Source: Spirochaetales bacterium (lineage in GTDB: Bacteria; Spirochaetota; Leptospiria; Leptospirales; Leptonemataceae). From it: a stretch of 64,000 nt of DNA. Position numbers and translations under genes: made by a program. Under the pieces are notes generated by a model that ran no database searches, was not told where the DNA came from, and was given only the letters and a program-made list of their open reading frames with translations. Each line of letters starts with the position of its first letter. Within the stretch, counting starts at the first letter, position 1. Positions 17,522-26,328 of the stretch are shown here, one piece after another. The DNA lies in assembly GCA_024233935.1 (NCBI GenBank), contig JACKOY010000001.1, positions 485,959 through 549,958 on the forward strand. The letters are read 5' to 3'.

Positions 17522-18783
17522 TTTGTTTCCCGGGTATTTGAGTTCATTGTTGCAGCGGTTTCTTCGATCGTATCCGGCTCAAGTCCGGAACGCCGCCGAA
17601 TAGTAAGCAGCGGCTCAAGGGCTTTGTGCGATTCCTTGGAACGCATCAGCTTCAGGCCCAGAGCATTGATGTGCTCCAGGAATTCGCGTGTGCCGGCCGG
17701 CCGTGCTTTGAGGGGCGGGCGGTGGTGCGGCCAGCGCGAAACCAAAAACAGGACCAAGAGCAGGCCGGCGTGGATAAAGATGATATTAAGCGGATAAACC
17801 AGAAACATGGCGTACGGATTTTCGTCTTCGGCTGCAGTCGCGCTCGGAAGCGGAAGGCCGGTGATGAACGCAATCGTCGGTCGGCTTCCAGCGTGCGTCG
17901 GCGAACGGGCGGCGTAATGTACCAGGTCTCTGGCCATGTTCCGCCCGGATGGTCGCACCAGGTTGTAATTCAGAAACGGCTCGGAGTTGTACACCACAAT
18001 CAAACGCGCGCGGGGTGTGCGTATCTCGCGGACGAGGTCCTCGCCCCGGCCGGTCTCAAGCAGGCTACGGGACACGGGGTTGATTTCTTCCGGCGCAAAG
18101 TGAGTCGTGATGGGACCCGGCACGTAGCGCACGGGAAAACCTGACACGCCGTGGGGAAAAGCAACCCGGTCCGCGCGCAGGCTCTGTACGACGGGTCCCC
18201 CCTCGTAGCGCAACTGTCGAAAGCCGAACAGTGTCGCGTTAGTCGCCAGCGGGCGCGAACGTTCGTAGCGGCGTGACTCCAGATGGGCGAGACAATAGTC
18301 GCGCTGCTCTTGATAGTCCTCCATTTGGGTTGCCGTACGTTCCCAGAACGAAGTGCCGGAAGTAGTATCAGCGATAAAGAATAGAAGCGTACGATCGCGA
18401 TTCTCTCCCTCCAACGGGCCGGGCTCGTCTGCACCCGCAAGGGTGGGGTTTTCACCCATCCGGCTTGCGACCTCCCGGGCCTCGTCCGGCAAACTCTCCG
18501 GATCCAGGTCGAAAGCCCACGCTTCAAACTTCTTTTGAAAGTTCAGCGCCGATTGTTCGTCTCCAACCGGATCCTCGAAATATACGAGCAGGTCAGCCTG
18601 CTTCAGGACCCGGTCGCTGAGTGAGGCCGCGCTGAAGGTTTCGCCGGTTTCCTCAAGTATGGCGTAAAACGCATCGGTGCCGTTGATGCTCTTTTTCTCG
18701 CGGGTGGCATAGCTTTCGTCCACCAACCCCTGGCAGGACACAGTGCACAGGGCAAACAGAATCAGGCCGATAGCAAACCTCAA
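17518..18783 (-). CDS. DUF4350 domain-containing membrane protein
   Basis: A 421-residue protein with an N-terminal hydrophobic segment ending LCTVSCQG, possibly a relaxed spirochaete lipobox (C17), an extracytoplasmic domain with the DUF4350 arrangement (INGTDAFYAILEETGETF, then a GATase-like core including the RARLIVVYNSEPFLNYN segment) and a C-terminal membrane helix at about 335-355 (YPLNIIFIHAGLLLVLFLV). DUF4350 genes are typical neighbours of MoxR-DUF58 pairs; Rv3691 beside moxR2 of M. tuberculosis is an example. The function is unknown. It overlaps its neighbours on both sides by 4 bases. Confidence 0.8.
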   Translation of the reverse strand: MRFAIGLILFALCTVSCQGLVDESYATREKKSINGTDAFYAILEETGETFSAASLSDRVLKQADLLVYFEDPVGDEQSALNFQKKFEAWAFDLDPESLPDEAREVASRMGENPTLAGADEPGPLEGENRDRTLLFFIADTTSGTSFWERTATQMEDYQEQRDYCLAHLESRRYERSRPLATNATLFGFRQLRYEGGPVVQSLRADRVAFPHGVSGFPVRYVPGPITTHFAPEEINPVSRSLLETGRGEDLVREIRTPRARLIVVYNSEPFLNYNLVRPSGRNMARDLVHYAARSPTHAGSRPTIAFITGLPLPSATAAEDENPYAMFLVYPLNIIFIHAGLLLVLFLVSRWPHHRPPLKARPAGTREFLEHINALGLKLMRSKESHKALEPLLTIRRRSGLEPDTIEETAATMNSNTRETK

Positions 18784-19520
18784 CGTGGGCCCCCCGTGTT
18801 CGTCAAAGCACTGAGTTCCTTCCAGATCTCCGGAATTCCGATGGGATCGCGGCCGCCGTCGCCGTACAGAGCGTATTCGAATTCGCGCACGAGGCGTGCG
18901 AAAAGGTTCTGAAAAGACGTGTTCGCTTCGCCAGCATCGCTTTGCAGTTGACGCAGATATTCGCGGGCCGTCATATCCTTGCGGATTTCAAGCCCCGTTG
19001 TCGTTTGCAGGTGAAGCAGCCCGTACAAAAAGCAGTAGATGCAGGCCCGTCGCATGTCTCCGGCCCGCAGGGCAGCTTCAATCAATTCGATCAATCGCTG
19101 ACGGTTGAGTGGCGCGCTGGTATCAAGTCCGAGCTCGGCCGGCAATTCGGAGTGTTCGATGCTCGGATTTTCCGCCTCTTCAATGGCGAGTTCCCGGGAT
19201 TCTGCGCGCTGTCGAACAATCAAAACGATCAGATAGACAATCAGAAGCGCAATGGAGCCGACCAGCAAGGCATAGAACAGTTGCGTGACCAGAGCGCCCG
19301 CGCCGGAGGCAGAGGGCGGCGCGCCCATGCTCGTATCGCGCTGCCGCTTTTCGGGCACATCAATCTCATCGGGTGTGTACTCGTGGTAGTTGTCCTGCTC
19401 ATATTCAAACCACGGACTCGAGCGCAGGCTCTCGCGCACCGCGTCGGTTTCAGAGTCGGCGGTCATCGGGGAGAAGGCCGGACCGGCCATCAACAACGCA
19501 ACCAGGAGCCCCCGGACCAT
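18780..19520 (-). CDS. DUF4129 domain-containing protein
   Basis: A 246-residue exported membrane protein: a signal peptide (MVRGLLVALLMAGPAFS), one central membrane helix (about 76-102, ALVTQLFYALLVGSIALLIVYLIVL reduced here to its core) and a cytoplasmic C-terminal domain with IEAALRAGDMRRACIYCFLY and DMTAREYLRQL, the helical pattern of DUF4129. This domain regularly accompanies MoxR and DUF4350 genes and is of unknown role. Its stop overlaps the start of the DUF4350 gene by 4 bases. A gap of 50 bases separates it from the upstream membrane-protein gene, the largest gap in this operon. Confidence 0.75.
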   Translation of the reverse strand: MVRGLLVALLMAGPAFSPMTADSETDAVRESLRSSPWFEYEQDNYHEYTPDEIDVPEKRQRDTSMGAPPSASGAGALVTQLFYALLVGSIALLIVYLIVLIVRQRAESRELAIEEAENPSIEHSELPAELGLDTSAPLNRQRLIELIEAALRAGDMRRACIYCFLYGLLHLQTTTGLEIRKDMTAREYLRQLQSDAGEANTSFQNLFARLVREFEYALYGDGGRDPIGIPEIWKELSALTNTGGPR

Positions 19521-19570
19521 GCGCGCGGGCAGGCCCCGGGAAAGCCGACTCTGACTTGTTCGAGAAGCGT

Positions 19571-20389
19571 TCAGACGATCTCCTCGGTCTCTCGAACTCC
19601 GCGCGTCAGGGCCAGCTCCACGTCCCAGCCTTCACGGTGCGAGCGCGTATCAATGTAATAGAGGAACCGTACCACGGAGTAATATGCGCTGAACGCAAAG
19701 ATCAACACGTGGGTCAGCGGTCGCCGCAGGGAGAAGTCCATCTCCAACCACCAGAATCGGTCGGCCAGCCGGAAGATTTCTATCAGACTATTCCAGGCGT
19801 AAGCCCCCACCAGTACAAAGGCGCCGAGGGCAAGCAATGCCATGAGTTGAAACAGCATCGAACGATCACTCTGGCCGGCGTTCATGGCAGCGAGCCGCTC
19901 GCGCGCCTGGCTGCCTTTGAGCTTCTCGAGCAGGAGCACCTCGCCCTTGAACAGGTGCACGATCAGGCTACGCCAGACTGTCACCAACGCCCAGGGCAGC
20001 AGGATGAGATAGAATGTGCGGAGGGCGACCTGGTGCCAGATATAACGCCAGAACAGTGGACGTGATCCCGCCAGCACTTCCCGGAGCGGTGGAGAGTGGT
20101 GGAAGAGCAGGTTGCCGTTCAGAAGCACAAGTGCAAAGTTCAAGATCGAGTCTTCGATCAGTACCAGTCCCAGCAGAGCCAGATGCAGTCCTGACCACCA
20201 CTCCGGCTCACCTTCGCTTGCATGATTGCTGAATAGAATCCATGCGTTGAGTGGCAAAAAGACAAGCAGAGCCAGACCGAGCATTGCGAGAAACGGGCGC
20301 AGATTCTCACGCACAACCAACGCCCCGAAATCGAAAATTTCACTGAGACTGCGGTCGCGCAGTTCGTACTGAATATTACGGATATCCAT
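19571..20389 (-). CDS. Hypothetical polytopic membrane protein of the MoxR locus
   Basis: A 272-residue integral membrane protein with about five to six hydrophobic segments (around residues 33-53, 70-92, 112-140, 178-200 and 220-240) and no motif I recognise. Its place between the SpoIIM-like and DUF4129 genes is where unnamed glycerophosphoryl-diesterase-like or DUF4013-like membrane proteins often occur in related operons, but I cannot assign it. Start and stop positions share a base with the upstream SpoIIM-like gene at 20389, so translation is probably coupled. Confidence 0.7.
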   Translation of the reverse strand: MDIRNIQYELRDRSLSEIFDFGALVVRENLRPFLAMLGLALLVFLPLNAWILFSNHASEGEPEWWSGLHLALLGLVLIEDSILNFALVLLNGNLLFHHSPPLREVLAGSRPLFWRYIWHQVALRTFYLILLPWALVTVWRSLIVHLFKGEVLLLEKLKGSQARERLAAMNAGQSDRSMLFQLMALLALGAFVLVGAYAWNSLIEIFRLADRFWWLEMDFSLRRPLTHVLIFAFSAYYSVVRFLYYIDTRSHREGWDVELALTRGVRETEEIV

Positions 20390-21375
20390 CAGCGCAAAAC
20401 ACCCCGCCGATAGCGTCGCGTTTGGATAAAGCCCAGCACCAGAAAGTACAGAATGAGAAAGACGACGCTGAGCGCTCCGACGACATACTTCAGCACAAGA
20501 CCTATGCCATCTTTTGCAGGACCCAGAAAAGCTTCGATAAATCCGGCGATCAAAGTGAGCAGAGCGGCCGCCGCAATGATCGGTATGGCGGCCCGGGCTT
20601 CCTCGCGTAGAGCGCGCAGACGCGACCGACCACCCGCAGAAATCAGCGAGTAGCCGATGCGCAACCCGGCCCCGGCGCTGATGCCAATGGCGGTCAACTC
20701 AAAGGGAGCATGCGCTATCACCCAGCGTGTGATGTTGGGCCCAGCTGGTGTCGTCATTAGAAAGCCAATCACTGTGCCCAGATGCACTGCGTTAAACACA
20801 ACGGCAAAGATGGAGCCAATGCCACCCAGAATGCCCATTCCAAAGGTCATCAAATCTATGGAAACGTTGTTCAGAATATAAAATCCCGTGCCCGCGATCA
20901 TGTCGCCCAGCTCGGCCTCTTCCATGTCGGCGTGCATTTGCTCGTAGCTCTCCAGCACCGACTCGCCCACCACATCCGCGGCGAATTCACGGGAGTTAAA
21001 GGCCAGCACACCACAGAGCAGAAAAGTTACATAGAACAACGCCGTGCAGATACGCACATTAACGTCCGAGAAGACCAGGCGCGGGATTGTCTCGACGAAG
21101 AACTGCTTCACTTCGTTCCAGCGCTTGCGGGGTTGACTGTAGAGATTGCTGTGACTGCGCGAAACCAGGCCTTCGAGGTACAATTGCAGTTCCCGTGGCA
21201 ACCGCCAGGCCTGGCTCAGACTCAGGTCGGTGCAGGCCGAGCGATAGAGCTGTCCGAAACGCAACTGCATAGCTGCCGGCACCGAGCGATCGGGGGCCGA
21301 CTCCATTTGATCGATGAGCGCTTCCAGTTCCTTCCAGCCCGGCTGCCTCTTTTGAATGAACTGGGCCGGCGTCAT
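20389..21375 (-). CDS. Stage II sporulation protein M (SpoIIM/DUF95) family membrane protein
   Basis: The 328-residue protein has a soluble N-terminal third rich in helices (ERFGQLYRSACTDLSLSQ-like) and about five membrane helices from residue 105 on, with the family's HAPFELTAIGISAGAGLRIG segment (about 238-257). SpoIIM homologues occur widely outside sporulating bacteria, often next to RDD and MoxR genes; in Bacillus SpoIIM scaffolds the peptidoglycan hydrolases of engulfment. This supports a cell-envelope role for the locus, but no sporulation is implied. It overlaps the RDD gene by 4 bases. Confidence 0.85.
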   Translation of the reverse strand: MTPAQFIQKRQPGWKELEALIDQMESAPDRSVPAAMQLRFGQLYRSACTDLSLSQAWRLPRELQLYLEGLVSRSHSNLYSQPRKRWNEVKQFFVETIPRLVFSDVNVRICTALFYVTFLLCGVLAFNSREFAADVVGESVLESYEQMHADMEEAELGDMIAGTGFYILNNVSIDLMTFGMGILGGIGSIFAVVFNAVHLGTVIGFLMTTPAGPNITRWVIAHAPFELTAIGISAGAGLRIGYSLISAGGRSRLRALREEARAAIPIIAAAALLTLIAGFIEAFLGPAKDGIGLVLKYVVGALSVVFLILYFLVLGFIQTRRYRRGVLR

Positions 21376-22238
21376 TGAGCAGTGGCTCCCTGCAGTTGCG
21401 TGTGGTCTCTGCGGGACATGCTGTAGAGGTGGTAGTGGCAGGCCAGCACCAGCTCAAGGGCGTTGCAGTTCAGGTGGCGCGCCCCGAACATACGCCGCAG
21501 GTGTTCCTCAATCCCGCGGGCGATTTCTTCGGCCCGCGCGGGGTTGAGCGCCCGCCACCGGGAAACGAAATCGTTCAGGCCCTGCGTCAGGACCGGGGAT
21601 GGCAGTGTGCGCGGGTTGAGCTCGGCCGAGAGCGCGCGAATACGATCGCCTTCTTCGACAATCACATCGCGGGTGCGTTTGCGTCGATCGCGAACCACCA
21701 GGGTCCCGGCCGCGAGATCACCCAGTCGCTGCCAGGAACGACCGGTGGCAAAAAGTGAGGCGGCGCCGACCGCGTAGGCCGGCAACAGATAGAAAACCCA
21801 GAGTGAGAAAGCCGGGGTCATGTCGGCGACCCGCAGCAGGTTTCTGATAAAGACCTGACCCATGTCCACGGCGGTCCCATCTACCGAAACCACCCGCAGT
21901 CCGAGCGCCATTTTGCCGACGGTGCGCCCCCGGTTCAGCCATTCAAACAGAGAGAAATACAGCCAGTTGATGGCAAAGAAAAGCACCATGATCAAAAATA
22001 GGCCCAGACCCGAAACCATGCGCTCCGCATCCATGCCCTCGGGCAATAGAGAAAGAAAGATCGCAAGCACGATGAGCGCCATGGTAAGCGCAAACATGGT
22101 CGCGAGAATCGTGAACTGGTCGATTGCGACTGCGAGCATACGTGACCAGGGGCCGGCCGGCTCGTGGCGGAAGACAATGTATTCGGGCGCGGGGATCTCA
22201 AAAACGGAATCGAGTAGTTTTCGAGAGGGACTTCGCAC
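21372..22238 (-). CDS. RDD family membrane protein
   Basis: A 288-residue protein with the RDD core in its first half: RMLAVAIDQF (about 33-42, the R..D that names the family), helices at about 44-66 and 80-102, then RTVGKMALGLRVVSVDG and a third helix before LAAGTLVVRDRRKRTRD. The C-terminal 120 residues are soluble and helical. The start is a GTG at 22236-22238 directly after the coaD stop. RDD proteins are of unknown or transporter-like function and are standard neighbours of SpoIIM and MoxR. Confidence 0.85.
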   Translation of the reverse strand: MRSPSRKLLDSVFEIPAPEYIVFRHEPAGPWSRMLAVAIDQFTILATMFALTMALIVLAIFLSLLPEGMDAERMVSGLGLFLIMVLFFAINWLYFSLFEWLNRGRTVGKMALGLRVVSVDGTAVDMGQVFIRNLLRVADMTPAFSLWVFYLLPAYAVGAASLFATGRSWQRLGDLAAGTLVVRDRRKRTRDVIVEEGDRIRALSAELNPRTLPSPVLTQGLNDFVSRWRALNPARAEEIARGIEEHLRRMFGARHLNCNALELVLACHYHLYSMSRRDHTQLQGATAQ

Positions 22239-22724
22239 TTACTTCTTATGGCCGAATTTATTCAACAGGGCGGCGTTTACCTGGGCCGGTGTGTACTCAG
22301 CGACGTCGCGACCGTGACGCGCGAACTCTTTGATAATGGTGCTGGAAAGATAGGAGTAATCCCGCGAAGCCAGAAGAAATATTGTATCTGCGCCGCCACT
22401 CATCTCGTAGTTCATCTGGTACATGGCGTACTCGTAGTCGAAGTCACTGACCGCACGCAAGCCCCGCACAATGAATTGAGCGGAAGTCTCGCGCACAAAG
22501 TCCACCAGTAAACCCTCAAACGATGTGACCCGAACATTTGAAATACCAGCCGTGACTTTCTGGATCAGATCGGCCCGCTCATCGAACGAGAACAATCCCT
22601 CTTTCGATGAGTTGCGCGCGATTGCCACGAGCAACTCATCGAACATGCGGCTCGCCCGCTCGATGATATCCAGGTGGCCGTTCGTAATTGGATCGAACGA
22701 ACCGGGGTATACTGCGACCCTCAA
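22239..22724 (-). CDS. coaD: Phosphopantetheine adenylyltransferase
   Basis: Transfers AMP from ATP to 4'-phosphopantetheine, the penultimate step of coenzyme A synthesis. The 161-residue length and sequence are canonical: YPGSFDPITNGHLDII with the TxGH-type nucleotidyltransferase signature (TNGH, residues 14-17), FIVRGLRAVSDFDYEYAM, and the C-terminal ISSTxIKE-type motif seen as LSSTIIKEFA. An essential cytoplasmic enzyme, here embedded between a GPH transporter and the RDD/MoxR genes, overlapping the former by 4 bases and abutting the latter. Confidence 0.96.
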   Translation of the reverse strand: MRVAVYPGSFDPITNGHLDIIERASRMFDELLVAIARNSSKEGLFSFDERADLIQKVTAGISNVRVTSFEGLLVDFVRETSAQFIVRGLRAVSDFDYEYAMYQMNYEMSGGADTIFLLASRDYSYLSSTIIKEFARHGRDVAEYTPAQVNAALLNKFGHKK

Positions 22725-24127
22725 GCAGTGCCTCCCGCGCGGGCGGCTTCCATGCTTGCGATTTCTTCGAGCACCTGCTTTTCATTGTAACGCAGGAAGA
22801 CCAGGAACGCCCCCAGACAGAGTACGCAACCGGCCACACCACTCAGCCGAATACCCAGGTCCGCCCAGGGGGCTAGCTCCGTGGCCACGTCCTTGCCAAA
22901 GTTCGTAAGGCCCGCAAAAACCACGATGCCGCCCGTGACGCCAATTTTCTGCAAGAACGTTCGAGCCCCATAGTACATGCCTTCTTTTCTTACTCCAGTC
23001 CGAAGCGCATCGTGCTCGGCGATATCGGCGAGAATTGCATTTGGCAGAACCCCCAGAAACGCCATCGGCATGGCGGCAAGTCCGGCAACTGCAAGTGCCT
23101 GGGCTTCCGACGGGATCGGCATGCGGCCCAGAAAAAAGACCGTCAGGAAAACGCCGGCAAACCAAACAAATGCAAACAGCACGACCTTCTTCTTGCCGGC
23201 TTTCTTCGCCAGCAGATTGACCGCCGGATAAAACAGGAATGAACTCAAAACAACCAATGTCATCGCGAGCTGGAACCATTCTTCACCCAGGCGAAGCAGT
23301 ACGGTAATATAGTACAACATCCCGGTTTGGATCAGGGTCAGGCCCATGAAGTAGACCAGGTCGGAAGCTACATAAGGGATGAAGTTCCGGTTCTTCAGGC
23401 AGGTTTTCAAAGATTCCATGACCGGGATATTGGAAGGAACAGATTCGCAGTAGCGCTTCTCATCAATGAAGATCACCGGAACAAACATCAACAAACACGC
23501 TACGATCCCGATGATGATTGTCGCGGCCTGAAGACTTTGTAACGCGTTCAATTCAAGAATGCCACCCACAAGGCCGGCGATGCCCGGTATCTGGGAAGCA
23601 ATTACAATGCCAAGTGCGTAGGTAACGGAGATATACGTGGAAAGATCCAGGCGCTCTTTTGGAGTGTGGCCCAGCTCCGCAATCAGTGCGAAGAACGGGG
23701 TAACGTACACTGTTATAAACAGGAAGAACAGAAACTGAGTGCCGCCCAACCACAGAATATTCAGAACAGACTCTTCGTTCGTAATGGGAAAGAACATCAA
23801 AACACAAAACACAGTCGCGGGCACCGAACCGTACAACAGAAACGGAATGCGCCTTCCGCGCGGATTCGTCGAGCGGTCGCTCAGGCTGGCGATAATAGGA
23901 TCGGTCACAGCGTCAAAAATGCGTCCGCTCGCCGCCAGAAGCGTGATCACATTCAGTACGACGAAGAAGGGCGCCTGGGTAACGAAAACCGGTAAATCCG
24001 CCTCAGCCGGTGGAATATAGAAGTAGACCAGAGTCAGGTTGACCATACTGATCAGCGTCGCCCATCCCAACTGGCCAATCGCGTAGGCGATTTGTTTGCT
24101 GAGCGGTAGGCGTTCTACTTTTGACAT
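22721..24127 (-). CDS. MFS transporter, glycoside-pentoside-hexuronide (GPH/MelB-like) family
   Basis: A 468-residue, about 12-helix transporter. The N-terminal segment LSKQIAYAIGQLGWA and the loop DAVTDPIIASLSDRS with RGRRIPFLLYG are hallmarks of the GPH sodium-or-proton:sugar symporters such as MelB. FDAVTDP supplies the helix II aspartate used for cation binding in the family. The substrate is unknown. It is the first gene of the nine-gene minus-strand operon, and its start lies only 29 bases from the divergent lipA start, so its promoter must be short or extend into lipA. Confidence 0.85.
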   Translation of the reverse strand: MSKVERLPLSKQIAYAIGQLGWATLISMVNLTLVYFYIPPAEADLPVFVTQAPFFVVLNVITLLAASGRIFDAVTDPIIASLSDRSTNPRGRRIPFLLYGSVPATVFCVLMFFPITNEESVLNILWLGGTQFLFFLFITVYVTPFFALIAELGHTPKERLDLSTYISVTYALGIVIASQIPGIAGLVGGILELNALQSLQAATIIIGIVACLLMFVPVIFIDEKRYCESVPSNIPVMESLKTCLKNRNFIPYVASDLVYFMGLTLIQTGMLYYITVLLRLGEEWFQLAMTLVVLSSFLFYPAVNLLAKKAGKKKVVLFAFVWFAGVFLTVFFLGRMPIPSEAQALAVAGLAAMPMAFLGVLPNAILADIAEHDALRTGVRKEGMYYGARTFLQKIGVTGGIVVFAGLTNFGKDVATELAPWADLGIRLSGVAGCVLCLGAFLVFLRYNEKQVLEEIASMEAARAGGTA

Positions 24128-24156
24128 AATCTTCTCCCGGAAAGACGAGGCCGCAA

Positions 24157-25191
24157 ATGGGCAGGTGGTCAGCCAGCGTGTGGAGGTCGGCGAAGGACGA
24201 AAAGCAATTTCGCCCCGGCTACGCCGATTGGGGAAAAAGGCTTGAAAGTGCGGGGCCTGGTCCTCTTCTAAAGCAGGTCATCGTGCGCTATCCTGCTTCC
24301 CAACCACCCCCCGCGCCGCCCTGGATGAAGGTGCGTTTGCCTTTGGCCACGCCCGAGCCGTCGGCCGGTGGTCAGGTGAAGGCGGCGGTGCGTGAATCCG
24401 GTCTGGTGACTGTGTGTCAGGAGGCGAGCTGTCCCAATCTCGGTCATTGCTGGTCCCGGGGAACTGCGACGTTCATGATCATGGGAAGTCGCTGCACGCG
24501 ACGTTGCGGTTTTTGCGACGTCGATACGGCGCGGCCCTTCGATCTTGATCTCACCGAGCCGGCCAGACTGTCTGAGACGATTCGACGAATGGGACTCAGC
24601 CATGTGGTGGTGACCTCGGTTGATCGGGATGACCTGAGCGATTGCGGTAGTGCGCATTTTGCGGCGGCGATCCGGGCCATCCGCTCCAAAAATCCATCTA
24701 CCTCGATCGAAGTCTTGATTCCCGACTTCAAGGGGCGCCGCGAAAACCTGGAGCGCATCTGGGACGCAAAGCCCCACGTCATCAATCACAACGTGGAGAC
24801 CGTGCCTTCCCTGTTTGCTACGATCTGTCCGCAATCCCGGTATGAGACTTCCCTGCACGTTCTTCGTGAGTCGACCGGGCAGGGCTTTTTGACCAAAAGC
24901 GGACTCATTTTGGGCCTGGGCGAAGCTCCAGATGAGGTGCGCTCGGTTCTGGGAGATCTGCGGGCGGCCGGGGTTTCGATGGTTACCATCGGACAATACC
25001 TGCAGCCTTCGCCGGACCATGCCCCTCTCCGGGAGTACATTGAGCCTCGGGTTTTCGAAGAGCTCGGAGATTACGCCCGCGGGCTGGGCTTTCGGCACGT
25101 GGAGTCCGGGCCGCTGGTGCGTTCGTCCTACCATGCAGACGAGTCCTACCGGGCTCTTTTGCGTGAAGCCGGGCTGCTTTCCAATCCATAA
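24157..25191 (+). CDS. lipA: Lipoyl synthase
   Basis: A radical SAM enzyme that inserts two sulfur atoms into protein-bound octanoyl groups. The radical SAM motif CTRRCGFC (C113, C117, C120) and auxiliary-cluster motif CQEASCPNLGHC (C87, C92, C98) are intact, and the C-terminal RSSYHAD carries the serine ligand of the auxiliary cluster. The ATG at 24157 has GAGG 6 bases upstream; a GTG at 24283 would give a 302-residue form closer to the average family length, so the first 40 or so residues are uncertain. It is divergent from the MFS/coaD operon. Confidence 0.95.
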   Translation: MGRWSASVWRSAKDEKQFRPGYADWGKRLESAGPGPLLKQVIVRYPASQPPPAPPWMKVRLPLATPEPSAGGQVKAAVRESGLVTVCQEASCPNLGHCWSRGTATFMIMGSRCTRRCGFCDVDTARPFDLDLTEPARLSETIRRMGLSHVVVTSVDRDDLSDCGSAHFAAAIRAIRSKNPSTSIEVLIPDFKGRRENLERIWDAKPHVINHNVETVPSLFATICPQSRYETSLHVLRESTGQGFLTKSGLILGLGEAPDEVRSVLGDLRAAGVSMVTIGQYLQPSPDHAPLREYIEPRVFEELGDYARGLGFRHVESGPLVRSSYHADESYRALLREAGLLSNP

Positions 25192-25340
25192 CCAGGATCG
25201 GTTCACCCCGCCTGCACCAGCGAACCATTGTTCTCGGTTCCCGCCGGGGGGTCAAAAATTCTGCTTTCCCGACCGATTCCGGCCGTCATAAACCTATGGA
25301 CAGATCTTCTTCTATGGACGACAATAGATCAGAAGCTGAT

Positions 25341-25985
25341 ATGAACATGTTCAGGCTCTCAAAAACCATCGTACTGCTCCTGCCGGTGCTTTTCGTGGGG
25401 CTTTTGGCCTGCAAGGCAGAAGAAGAGGAGTTGGACATTGACTCAATCCTGCCGCTGGTAAACGGAACTCTAACCGACAACGGCAACGGAACCGTGAGCC
25501 ATATCCTCAACGGGCAGGGCCTGACCTGGTTGAAGTGCGCTCAGGGGCAGGTCTGGAATGCGTCCCTGAACAATTGCGCCGGGACCGGGGGCGGCACAAC
25601 GTACGGCGCGGTCAGTCTGCAATTCTGCAGCACCCTGACCGGCAGCTATGCGGACTGCACGACTTCCGACGCCACGACGCCGACGGCAACGTCGGGACCG
25701 GCCTTTACCTCCTGCGACAATCTGGTGTTCGCCGGCTTTTCCGATTGGCGTATGCCCGGGCAGTCGGAGTTGGTCTCGCTTGCCTCCGGCTTGAACCGGA
25801 CGAGCTTCCTGTTGCTATTTCCGCAAACCCCTGATGACAAGAGCTTCTGGACCCGGGATGGAAATTCCGGCCAATCCAACGGTTCGGAAGCCTATTCTGT
25901 GAATTTTGCGACCAATACGTTCGGCGAATTCAGCACGACCCAGAAAGACTCCGTACTGTATGTCCGATGCATCCGAAACAGCTGA
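25341..25985 (+). CDS. DUF1566-type (Lcl C-terminal) lipoprotein
   Basis: A 214-residue predicted lipoprotein. The signal peptide MNMFRLSKTIVLLLPVLF ends in the lipobox GLLAC. Residues about 40-210 follow the DUF1566 plan: LTDNGNGTVSHILNGQGLTWLKCAQGQ, a FAGFSDWRMPGQSELVSL segment, FWTRDGNSG and a C-terminal YVRCIRNS. The family is abundant in Leptospira and other bacteria with a C-type-lectin-like fold; function is unknown. ATGs at 25296 and 25314 would add a non-hydrophobic leader, so I take 25341. The end overlaps the next gene by 26 bases. A second DUF1566-like lipoprotein closes this gene block at 28606. Confidence 0.8.
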   Translation: MNMFRLSKTIVLLLPVLFVGLLACKAEEEELDIDSILPLVNGTLTDNGNGTVSHILNGQGLTWLKCAQGQVWNASLNNCAGTGGGTTYGAVSLQFCSTLTGSYADCTTSDATTPTATSGPAFTSCDNLVFAGFSDWRMPGQSELVSLASGLNRTSFLLLFPQTPDDKSFWTRDGNSGQSNGSEAYSVNFATNTFGEFSTTQKDSVLYVRCIRNS

Positions 25986-26328
25986 TCCCGGCCGGGCGGA
26001 CGTACGCGCGCAGGCTCTGGTTCTCTTTCACTCCCTGCGGCAGGATCTGGAAATTGTCGAGGCGGATCTGGGCGAATTCGATGAAGCCCGGGCTCGCGAT
26101 ATTATTCTGCGTGCGATCAATCTTCTGCCCGATTATGAAGCCGACGTGGACGAACGCAGTCACATCGTGATAGAGCGTACCGCACGCCGGGGTAACCCCA
26201 TCCGCCTGAATCTTCAGGATGCAATTGACTCGCTTCGGGTGGTCTGGCGAGACTACCGCGAACTGGTGGAGCGCGAAGAACTGGCGCGCATTGAGAAACG
26301 TAACGGCAAGAAAGGTGAGAATTTGTGA
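25960..26328 (+). CDS. Hypothetical helical protein
   Basis: A 122-residue, highly charged and helical protein (SLRQDLEIVEADLGEFDEARARDIILRA region, then LQDAIDSLRVVWRDYRELV) with no signal peptide or membrane segment and no family I recognise. The ATG at 25960 lies inside the end of the upstream lipoprotein gene (26-base overlap), and its stop overlaps the GTG start of the next gene by 4 bases, so it is translated as part of a coupled run. It is probably cytoplasmic. Confidence 0.65.
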   Translation: MSDASETADPGRADVRAQALVLFHSLRQDLEIVEADLGEFDEARARDIILRAINLLPDYEADVDERSHIVIERTARRGNPIRLNLQDAIDSLRVVWRDYRELVEREELARIEKRNGKKGENL

